From the NCBI RefSeq assembly GCF_030537745.1, contig NZ_JAUNVI010000032.1, forward strand, positions 243 through 34,613: a stretch of DNA of 34,371 nt, in the 5' to 3' direction. The position numbers and the translations under genes were made by a program. This stretch comes from Ornithinimicrobium sp. GTDB lineage: Bacteria; Actinomycetota; Actinomycetes; Actinomycetales; Dermatophilaceae. Shown one piece after another: positions 14,893 through 21,657 of this stretch. The stretch's first letter is position 1, and each line of letters starts with the position of its first letter. Below the pieces are notes generated by a model. That model had not been told where the DNA came from. It did not search any database and was given only the letters and a program-made list of their open reading frames with translations.

Positions 14893-16140
14893 GTGGCACA
14901 GACCGCACCCCGCATTACCGACGAGACCCGCCGCGCGGGTTTACGGCAGATGCGTTTCGTCGCCACCGGCCTTCTCGTGCTGATGGCCATCGTCTACGTG
15001 CTCACCCACGGCCGCGACGGCGCCTGGGCTTACGTCAACGCCGCCTCCGAGGCCGGGATGGTCGGCGCCTTCGCAGACTGGTTTGCCGTCACGGCGCTCT
15101 TTCGGCACCCCCTAGGCATCCCGATCCCGCACACCGCGCTCGTGCGCCGACGCAAGGACGAGCTGGGGGCGAGCCTGGAGCAGTTCGTCACCGACAACTT
15201 TTTGACGCCGCAGGTCATGCGTGAGAAGTTCCTCGACGCGCAGGTCGTGCGGCGTCTCGCCGACTGGCTGCGCCAACCCGAGAACGCCGAGCGGATCGTC
15301 TCCGAGGCGGTCCCCTTTCTCCGTCGCGGCATCGAGCGGATCGACGAAGAGGAGCTCCGCGTGCTGGTCGACGAGCTCGTCATCCCGCGCGTGCGTCGAG
15401 AGCCGTTGTCGCCCCTTGCCGGTCACCTGCTCGAGCGCGTCGTCGAGGACGGGTCACACCATGGCCTCGTCGACCTCGCCATCCGGGAGCTGCACGCTTG
15501 GCTGGCGCTCCACCAGGACCAGGTCGAGGCCATCGTCCGGTCCCGCGCTCCGGTCTGGGCTCCCACCTGGGTCAACGACCAGGTCACCCGCCGGGTCTAC
15601 ACCGAGACCTTGCGCTGGGCCAGCGACGTCAGGGACAACCCGGAGCACCAACTGCGGATCGCCGTAGACGACTACCTCGCGGAGATGGGCAGGGACCTGC
15701 AGAAGGATCAGCGCACGATGGAGCGCTTCGAGTCCCTCAAGGAGCGTCTCCTCGATCATCCCCAGGTCAGCCAGACCGGCGTGCGGCTCGGGGAGACCCT
15801 GCGCTCGGCGGTGCTGGATGCCCTCGACGACCCCTCTGGGCATCTGCGCACGAAGATGGCGACTGAGCTGGCCGACCTCGGCACCAAGGTCGTCCTGGAC
15901 GACACCCTGCGCGCTCGGCTGGACGCGTGGAGCGCTGACCTGGTCGTCAGCCTGGTCACGCGCTACGGCCCCGAGATCACTTCGGTCATCTCCTCGACCA
16001 TCAAGCGCTGGGATGCCGACGAGGCCTCCGACAAGATCGAGCTGCACGTCGGACGTGACCTGCAGTTTATCCGGCTCAACGGCACGATCGTGGGCGCGCT
16101 GGTCGGACTGATCATCCACGTGGTCTCCACGTTCCTCTGA
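14893..16140 (+). CDS. DUF445 family membrane protein
   Basis: A 415-residue protein. A membrane helix at about 21-38 (FVATGLLVLMAIVYVLTH) is followed by the DUF445 signature (about 52-85): EAGMVGAFADWFAVTALFRHPLG, then IPHTALV and the charged RRRKDELG. A long helical cytosolic or periplasmic middle follows, and a final membrane helix at the C-terminus (NGTIVGALVGLIIHVVSTFL). The function of the family is not established. I chose the GTG at 14893 because AGGAG precedes it by 7 nt; a TTG at 14851 would give a longer, less typical N-terminus. The 156-bp gap before it shows no strong promoter to my eye. Confidence 0.87.
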   Translation: MAQTAPRITDETRRAGLRQMRFVATGLLVLMAIVYVLTHGRDGAWAYVNAASEAGMVGAFADWFAVTALFRHPLGIPIPHTALVRRRKDELGASLEQFVTDNFLTPQVMREKFLDAQVVRRLADWLRQPENAERIVSEAVPFLRRGIERIDEEELRVLVDELVIPRVRREPLSPLAGHLLERVVEDGSHHGLVDLAIRELHAWLALHQDQVEAIVRSRAPVWAPTWVNDQVTRRVYTETLRWASDVRDNPEHQLRIAVDDYLAEMGRDLQKDQRTMERFESLKERLLDHPQVSQTGVRLGETLRSAVLDALDDPSGHLRTKMATELADLGTKVVLDDTLRARLDAWSADLVVSLVTRYGPEITSVISSTIKRWDADEASDKIELHVGRDLQFIRLNGTIVGALVGLIIHVVSTFL

Positions 16141-16147
16141 GCGCTGA

Positions 16148-16165
16148 CGCCGCCCACTGGCGGCG
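16148..16165 (+). terminator. Hairpin after the DUF445 gene
   Basis: CGCCGCC-CACT-GGCGGCG, a 7-bp perfect stem with a 4-nt loop starting 8 nt after the stop codon. No T run follows, so it is a candidate intrinsic-type or Rho-assisted terminator at best. Confidence 0.5.
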
Positions 16166-16167
16166 CT

Positions 16168-16182
16168 CCTGTGGATAACTCC
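16168..16182 (+). promoter_or_regulatory. 15-nt motif with a perfect DnaA-box core
   Basis: CCTGTGGATAACTCC, containing TGTGGATAA (complement TTATCCACA). It lies 36 nt before the ATG at 16219. The same motif with one substitution occurs inverted before the DUF4192 gene at 33799-33813. Confidence 0.5.
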
Positions 16183-16218
16183 AGCGGACAGGTGGCCTTT
16201 CGGGGCACGCTCCCAGCT

Positions 16219-16656
16219 ATGAGTTTTGACGATCTTCCCCGCGACTGGCCGAGCCGTCCGCTCCGCGACCCGGACTTCACCGCCGATGTGCTGGACCTGT
16301 GTGTCAGCGACCAGGACCGCACCGCCGGCGGCCTCGCGGTGCTCTTCTGCCGCCGCGATGACACTCTTGCTCAGCCGGTCTTCGTGGGCGACATCCCCGA
16401 CGAGCAAGGACTGCTGGACGCCCTGGTCAGCCTGGGCCGCGCGACCGTGGAAATGCCGCCGGTCGCCGGCGCCGTGATGGCCATCGTGCGTCCCTGGGGA
16501 GCGGTGTGCGACGGGGACCGCCGAGCGCACCAGCAGGCGATCGAGGTGTGCCGGGGGGTGGGGATCACCTTGCTCGGCATGTATGTCGTGACCCGCACTT
16601 CGATCTCGTGCCTTCCGGTGGCCCCAGAGCTGGTCCGTGGCACCGGGGCCGCCTAG
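16219..16656 (+). CDS. Small protein of unknown function, faintly JAB/RadC-like
   Basis: A 145-residue soluble protein that I do not recognise with confidence. It has a beta-alpha-beta pattern: VLDLCVSD, GLAVLFCRRDD, QPVFVGDIPDEQGLLDALVSLGRA, GAVMAIVRPWGAVCDGDRRAHQQAIEVCRGVGITLLGMYVVTRTSI. The order of elements, ending with an Asp before a helix and then G-I-x-L-L, loosely recalls JAB/RadC proteins, but the metal-binding HxH is absent. Start ATG at 16219 has no ribosome binding site. A DnaA-box-like motif lies upstream. Its TAG overlaps the stop of the converging alpha/beta hydrolase gene at CTAG (16653-16656). Confidence 0.75.
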   Translation: MSFDDLPRDWPSRPLRDPDFTADVLDLCVSDQDRTAGGLAVLFCRRDDTLAQPVFVGDIPDEQGLLDALVSLGRATVEMPPVAGAVMAIVRPWGAVCDGDRRAHQQAIEVCRGVGITLLGMYVVTRTSISCLPVAPELVRGTGAA

Positions 16657-17600
16657 CGCCCGGCCTGGGCCAGGAACGACACGATCTCGGAGGTGTGTCG
16701 CAGCAGGATGCCCAGGTGGCCCGCCTCCGTGTCCTCTACCAGCGGGACCCCCAACCGGTGCGCCAGGGACCGGCCGGACTCTACGGCGACGGTGCGATCT
16801 CGCGTCCCGTGCCAGACCTGGACCTGCGGCCGGCCGGCTCGGTCCGTGCCCGCAGACTCGGCCCGTCGCAGCGCCGCAGCCGCCCGGTCCAGCGACGGGC
16901 TCCAGTCGGTGGCCAGCAGCTTGTCGTCGTGCGCCCACCCCTGGGGTCCGGGTGCCACCGCGTGCTGCCACGCCCGCGCCAGGGTGCGCACGACCCCCGG
17001 AGTCGGCACCTGATGGCGCAACGCTGGTATCTGCCTCATGAGCGGGTGCACCAAAGAGACCGCAGCCCCGGCAGCACGGTCCAGCCCCGGCAGCCGCGCG
17101 ACCCAGGTCACAACGGGTAGCAGGATGCGGCGCCACCACAGCTCCCTCGCGGTGAGCCTGACACCGCCGTGGTCCGATGCATCCGTCCGAGGGCTCTCCG
17201 TCACCAGCGCGGCCGGTGCGACCAGGGCGGCCGCCGTGATCCGTCCCGGCCAGGCGGCCAGGCACGCCACGACATAGGGTCCGCCGCCTGACCAGCCCAG
17301 GAGCGCGAAACGTCCAAGCCCGAGCTGGTCTGCACACTCGGCCACTGTCTGCGGCCAGTCGGCGACCGTCCGCTCCTCCCGGTGGGGCGAGCGACCCATC
17401 CCTGGGCGATCCAGACTGATGATCCGCACCCCGGCCCGATGTGCTGCCGGCCCGAGCAAGGCCGCCTCCGTGCGCGACCCGGGCACCCCGTGGAAGTAGA
17501 ACGCGGGGACGCCGTCGGGGTCGCCATACTGCGACCATGCGATGGTCCTGGACCCCACCATGAGGCGCCCGGGGTGCAGCGGCTCGCCGGCCCCCATCAC
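16653..17600 (-). CDS. Alpha/beta hydrolase
   Basis: A 315-residue alpha/beta hydrolase fold protein. The oxyanion segment is YFHGVPGSR (H38), the nucleophile elbow is G102-W-S104-G-G106, the acid is probably D268 in HGTRDRTV, and the base is H295 in AGHLGI. No signal peptide is visible, so it is cytosolic. Substrate unknown; relatives include esterases, haloperoxidase-like and proline iminopeptidase-like enzymes. The start is uncertain: GTG at 17600 and ATG at 17597 are adjacent, and an ATG at 17561 also precedes the conserved GSRTIAWSQYGDPDG. It is divergent from the MprF gene with only 33 bp between them. Confidence 0.88.
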   Translation of the reverse strand: MMGAGEPLHPGRLMVGSRTIAWSQYGDPDGVPAFYFHGVPGSRTEAALLGPAAHRAGVRIISLDRPGMGRSPHREERTVADWPQTVAECADQLGLGRFALLGWSGGGPYVVACLAAWPGRITAAALVAPAALVTESPRTDASDHGGVRLTARELWWRRILLPVVTWVARLPGLDRAAGAAVSLVHPLMRQIPALRHQVPTPGVVRTLARAWQHAVAPGPQGWAHDDKLLATDWSPSLDRAAAALRRAESAGTDRAGRPQVQVWHGTRDRTVAVESGRSLAHRLGVPLVEDTEAGHLGILLRHTSEIVSFLAQAGR

Positions 17601-17616
17601 CAGATCCCCGGATCTG
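17601..17616. promoter_or_regulatory. Inverted repeat between the divergent hydrolase and MprF genes
   Basis: CAGATCC-CC-GGATCTG, 7-bp arms around 2 nt. It fills half of the 33-bp intergenic gap and abuts the hydrolase start codon. It looks like an operator for a dimeric regulator, although a hairpin at the start of the hydrolase mRNA is possible. Confidence 0.5.
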
Positions 17617-17633
17617 TGTCAGTCTGAAAGCAC

Positions 17634-20258
17634 ATGACCCGCAGACGGAGGTCAGTCGAGGGAAGTGGTGACGTGCCAGAGCGATCCGGGCGGGCCGCCA
17701 TACCTCCGGAGTCAGAGCCGTTGACACCAGCGCGATGGGCGTGGCCTGCCCGCGCCGGCCACGCCGTCGTGCGGGCGCCCGTCTCCGTCGGGCTGGCCGT
17801 GCTCGTGACCGTGGTCGCCCTGCTCGGTGCCCGGGCCAGCGAGTGGCTCGAACCGGCCGTCGTGCAAGATCTGGGCCTGACCGGGCCGGAAGTGGTCACC
17901 TCCCTACTGTCCTCCTCCAACGCGTGGTCCGCAGCGCTCGCCGTCATCGCCTTGCTCACCGTGGGGATCGCCGCCGAACGTGCGATGGGAACTCTTCGGT
18001 ATGCCGTGACCGGCCTCCTCGGCAGCGTCACCTCGATGCTCGTCACCGTGGCGTTGTGCCACGGCATCGCGCGCCTCGATCCAGGGTGGGGCCAGCACCT
18101 CCTCACCGCGCCGATGGGCTCGCCCTGGGTGTGGCTGGCCGTCACGGGACTGGCGGCCTCGGTGCGGCTGCCCACGATGTGGCGCCGCCGGGCCTGGGCC
18201 GCGATCTTCGTCGTGCTCGGTGTCGTCGTGCTCTTTGCGGGGGAGCCGGGAGACCTGGCCGCGCTCGTCAGCGCGCTGCTTGGACTCCTCGCGGGGGCGC
18301 TCCAATGGCCAGATCGGGTGCGACGAGGGCCGGTGGTGGGCAGCCGCAGCGAGGTCCGCGTCCTGATCGCCACGGCCGTCGCCGGCGTCGTCGTGGGCAC
18401 GGTGCTGTCGCTGGGTTCCACCCATCTGGTCGGGCCGCTGTCGGCGACCAGGTTCGTCTTCGCCCAGGCCAGTTACGACGCTAACCAGGTGGCTGCCATC
18501 TGCGCGGACGCGAACCGGGGGCGGGAGTGCGTCCGCGCGACCTATGTCCTCAAGAGCGCGGGTGTCGGCGCCCTGGTGCTCGCCATGCTGCCTCTTCTGA
18601 TCCAGTTGGTGCTGGCGGAGGGACTGCGGCGAGGACGGTGGGCCGCGATGGTCGGGACGGTGGCGCTCAACCTCCTGCTGGCCGGACTCGCGGCCGCGCA
18701 CGCAGCCCTCCTCTCCTGGCACCAGGAGCCGTGGATCCTTGGACGCCACCTCGACCTGGATCTGAGCCCCTGGCCGGGCGCACGCCTGGGGGTGCCGATC
18801 CTCGTCCCCGCGCTGCTCGTCCTGCTCGTTTTGCTCAACCGGCGGGCGTTCCGGGTGCGTGCCGCACCAGGGACCTACCTGCGGTTCTGGTGGCGGGTGG
18901 GCCTGTCCGTCCTGGCAGTCCTGCTGGCCATCGTGCTGGGCGGCGCGGTGGTGGCAGACCAGTTCGTGCCGAGAGCGACCTTCTCCGGGCTCCTCGGAGA
19001 TGGGCTTGTGGCGCTCCTGCCCTCGCCGGCGCTGACCGTCCTGACGCCGTTGCTGCTGCCCGAGGGTGAGATCGCCAAGGTGCTGTTGGAATGGCTGCCG
19101 ATCATCCCGTGGCTGGTGGCCGCAGTTCTCCTCTTCAGTGCTCAGCGGACCGTGTCGGCGCGCACCGAGAGCAGGGAGCACTATCGAGAGCTGGTGCGCG
19201 CGGTCGCCCCGCGCACCGCCACCCTCGCCTGGATCGGCAGTTGGCAGGGCAGGCGGATTTGGACGTCTCCGACGTGCCGTGCTGCCGTTGCATACCAAGC
19301 CCACGGAGGAGTCGCGCTCACTGTTGCCGACCCGGTGTGCGCGGAGCAGGACCTAGCGCAGGTGGTCCGCGAATTTGCCCAGTTCTGCGCCGAGCACTCC
19401 TGGGTCCCCGCGCTCTACTCGGTGCACGCGCCCACCGCCGACCAGACCGAGGCGCTGGGTTGGTTCCGTGTCCAGGTGGCCGAGGAGACCGTCCTGGAAC
19501 TGACGAACCTGACCTTTTCGGGTAAGGCCTTCCAGGACGTCCGCACCGCCATGAACCGGGCGACCAAGGAGGGGGTCACGTCAACCTGGACGACTTGGGC
19601 GGAGGCGTCGCTGCGGACCCGGGCGCAGATCAGCGCGATCTCTGAGGAATGGGTGGCCGACAAAGCGCTTCCCGAGATGGAGTTCACTCTCGGCGGGCTC
19701 GCCGAACTCGACGACCCCGAGGTCCGGCTGCTCCTGGCCCAGGACGCCGACGCAGTGGTGCAGGGGGTGACCTCCTGGCTGCCCATCTATGCCGACGGCG
19801 CCAAGACCGGTCTGACGCTGGACTTCATGCGGCGCCGGGAGGGTGGCTTCCGGCCAGTCATGGAGTTTCTTATCGCGCGTGCGGCGCTGGACGCGAAGGC
19901 AGACGGGCTACGGGTGCTGTCCCTGTCCGGGGCGCCACTGGCGCGCGCACCGCAGGCCGATGTCGACCCGCCCGGGCCGGAGCAGCCGCCAGAGGCTGCC
20001 CCCGTGGCCCCGGAGGACGAGACGCTGGTGCAGTTGCTGGACCTGCTGGGTCGCATCCTTGAGCCCGCCTACGGTTTCCGCTCGCTGCACGCCTTCAAGG
20101 CAAAGTTTGGGCCGACGTACGCGCCGATGTACCTCTGCTTCCCCGATCCCGCGGACCTCGCTGTGGTCGGACGCGCGGTGGCCCAGGCCTACCTGCCAGA
20201 GATGTCCCTTTCCGGGCTGCTTCGGGTCGGCCGCACCCTGGTCCGAGGACCGTCGTGA
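17634..20258 (+). CDS. mprF: MprF-type aminoacyl-phosphatidylglycerol synthase/flippase
   Basis: An 874-residue protein. About eleven membrane helices fill residues 45-505. A cytosolic DUF2156 (LPG synthase) domain fills about 510-870, with AYQAHGGVALTVADPV, RTAMNRATKEGV and FMRRREGGFRPVMEFLIARAAL, all typical of the tRNA-dependent transferase. It should move an amino acid (lysine or alanine; not decidable here) from aminoacyl-tRNA to phosphatidylglycerol. The first membrane block (about 80-222) resembles a rhomboid fold without its catalytic residues. An acidic Pro-rich insertion near residues 775-800 interrupts the transferase domain. Start ATG at 17634 is provisional; no strong ribosome binding site is seen. 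The stop overlaps the esterase start as GTGA. Confidence 0.88.
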   Translation: MTRRRRSVEGSGDVPERSGRAAIPPESEPLTPARWAWPARAGHAVVRAPVSVGLAVLVTVVALLGARASEWLEPAVVQDLGLTGPEVVTSLLSSSNAWSAALAVIALLTVGIAAERAMGTLRYAVTGLLGSVTSMLVTVALCHGIARLDPGWGQHLLTAPMGSPWVWLAVTGLAASVRLPTMWRRRAWAAIFVVLGVVVLFAGEPGDLAALVSALLGLLAGALQWPDRVRRGPVVGSRSEVRVLIATAVAGVVVGTVLSLGSTHLVGPLSATRFVFAQASYDANQVAAICADANRGRECVRATYVLKSAGVGALVLAMLPLLIQLVLAEGLRRGRWAAMVGTVALNLLLAGLAAAHAALLSWHQEPWILGRHLDLDLSPWPGARLGVPILVPALLVLLVLLNRRAFRVRAAPGTYLRFWWRVGLSVLAVLLAIVLGGAVVADQFVPRATFSGLLGDGLVALLPSPALTVLTPLLLPEGEIAKVLLEWLPIIPWLVAAVLLFSAQRTVSARTESREHYRELVRAVAPRTATLAWIGSWQGRRIWTSPTCRAAVAYQAHGGVALTVADPVCAEQDLAQVVREFAQFCAEHSWVPALYSVHAPTADQTEALGWFRVQVAEETVLELTNLTFSGKAFQDVRTAMNRATKEGVTSTWTTWAEASLRTRAQISAISEEWVADKALPEMEFTLGGLAELDDPEVRLLLAQDADAVVQGVTSWLPIYADGAKTGLTLDFMRRREGGFRPVMEFLIARAALDAKADGLRVLSLSGAPLARAPQADVDPPGPEQPPEAAPVAPEDETLVQLLDLLGRILEPAYGFRSLHAFKAKFGPTYAPMYLCFPDPADLAVVGRAVAQAYLPEMSLSGLLRVGRTLVRGPS

Positions 20259-21592
20259 GACAGGCCCTCGGCGCGATCCCGCTGCTGATGAGCGGCACGG
20301 TCGTGGCCTGCTGGATCGCCGCGGTCGTGCTCGTCGGGGCGCTGTGGTCGACCCGCACGAGGCTGTTGGCGCTGCCGCCCCAGCTGCTCCTGGCCACGGT
20401 CGCGGTCGTCGCCGCGGTCCTGTGCTGGTGGCTCGTGGACCATGTATGGATCCCGGTGGCCGACGGCGTCGGTGTCTTTACCTGGACCTGGGTCGGGGTG
20501 ATCGTGCTCGTGACCTTGCAGGTCTTCGTCGGGCCGTGGCGCGGCAGGGGTTGGCTCGGCCTGGTGGCGGGCCTGGTCGCCATCCTCGTGATGGTCCTGG
20601 TGGCGACCGCGGCTGTCAATGCACACTTCCGCACCTACCCGACCGTCGCCGACGCCCTCGGTTGGAACATCGATGCGGTCCCGCTGTCGGCGGTGGACCT
20701 GGGGCCGGTGTCGGCACCGACGGTGGTGGACGGTCCGCTCGATCAAGGGTGGCGAGCCCCGGCGGGGATGGCCGAGCGCGGCACCGTCGTCACGGCGGCG
20801 ATCCCGGCCACCGGCCGGGCCTCGACGGACGCTGGTGGCCCGGCTTTCACTCCGCGTGAGGCGTATATCTACCTACCACCTGCCTACTTCACGGAGCATC
20901 GTCCGCTCCTGCCGGTGCTGGTGCTGCTCGCGGGCGTGCCTGGGCAGCCGCGCGACTGGCTCACCGGCGGGCAACTCCGAGCGACGATGGACCAGTTTGC
21001 GGCCGCTCACGACGGGCTGGCCCCGGTGGTCATCGTCCCTGATCCGATCGGGAGCACCCTGGCCAATCCGCTCTGCTCGGATACCTCCCACGGTGACGTC
21101 GCGACCTACCTGCAGCGCGATGTCCCGGACTGGATCACGACAACGCTCCAGGTCGATCCCGACCACCAGCACTGGGCGATCGGCGGGATCTCCAACGGCG
21201 GGACCTGCACGATGCAGGTGGTGACCCGTGCACCGGAGGTCTATCCGAGCTTCCTGGACCTCTCGGGCGAGCCCCACCCGACCCTTGGTCCTGCCGCTCG
21301 CACCCTTGCGCGCGGCTTCGACGGGGACCCGCAGCTCCAGGCAGCCAACGACCCGTTCACCCTGATGGAGCGGCGGTCCTACCCGCAAGTGGCCGGGATC
21401 GTGTCCGTCGGGCGCAACGACGCGGTCTACCGTGCTTCGCAGCACGAGGTCTACCGACGAGCACGCGCGGCCGGGATGCAGGTGCAGATGCGGGAGTACG
21501 ACGGTGGCCATGCGTGGACCCTGTGGGCGGGGGCGTTGCGTGACCAGCTGCCGTGGCTCAGCGAGCGGCTCGGTCTCACCGCCGCCAGCTGA
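20255..21592 (+). CDS. Membrane-anchored serine esterase, candidate aminoacyl-lipid hydrolase
   Basis: A 445-residue protein. Four membrane helices (about 9-31, 41-63, 74-92, 98-121) precede an outer alpha/beta hydrolase domain of the esterase D/antigen 85-like type (about 195-440). The nucleophile is S313 in GGISNGG, the acid probably D389 in VGRNDAVY, and the base H419 in DGGHAWTLW. The GTG start overlaps the MprF stop, so the two are co-translated. Hydrolases that remove the amino acid from aminoacyl-phosphatidylglycerol are known beside such synthases (P. aeruginosa PA0919 beside PA0920). I infer the same balance here, with the active site outside the membrane. A general esterase or mycolyltransferase-like role is the alternative. 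Confidence 0.85.
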   Translation: MRQALGAIPLLMSGTVVACWIAAVVLVGALWSTRTRLLALPPQLLLATVAVVAAVLCWWLVDHVWIPVADGVGVFTWTWVGVIVLVTLQVFVGPWRGRGWLGLVAGLVAILVMVLVATAAVNAHFRTYPTVADALGWNIDAVPLSAVDLGPVSAPTVVDGPLDQGWRAPAGMAERGTVVTAAIPATGRASTDAGGPAFTPREAYIYLPPAYFTEHRPLLPVLVLLAGVPGQPRDWLTGGQLRATMDQFAAAHDGLAPVVIVPDPIGSTLANPLCSDTSHGDVATYLQRDVPDWITTTLQVDPDHQHWAIGGISNGGTCTMQVVTRAPEVYPSFLDLSGEPHPTLGPAARTLARGFDGDPQLQAANDPFTLMERRSYPQVAGIVSVGRNDAVYRASQHEVYRRARAAGMQVQMREYDGGHAWTLWAGALRDQLPWLSERLGLTAAS

Positions 21593-21622
21593 GTGGGGAA
21601 TGCGCTGACTCGTGGTGCGCCT

Positions 21623-21636
21623 GGGTGGCCTCACCC
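21623..21636. terminator. Hairpin between convergent genes
   Basis: GGGTG-GCCT-CACCC, a 5-bp stem in the 65-bp gap between the converging esterase and amylase genes. It could serve both directions. No T run follows on either strand, so support is weak. Confidence 0.35.
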
Positions 21637-21657
21637 TCGCGGCTCGCCGGCGGCCGC

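Noticed and set aside
16170..16178. Replication origin at the perfect DnaA box
   Set aside because: Single isolated boxes at 16170 and 33803 with no cluster, no AT-rich unwinding region and no dnaA/dnaN nearby.
15454..17727. Minus-strand open frame of 757 codons over the DUF445, small and hydrolase genes
   Set aside because: It is out of frame with the real alpha/beta hydrolase and runs antisense to DUF445. No motif is present.
17904..19304. Minus-strand open frame of 466 codons opposite mprF
   Set aside because: Gln/His/Arg/Gly-rich shadow with no domain; the plus strand has intact membrane helices and DUF2156.
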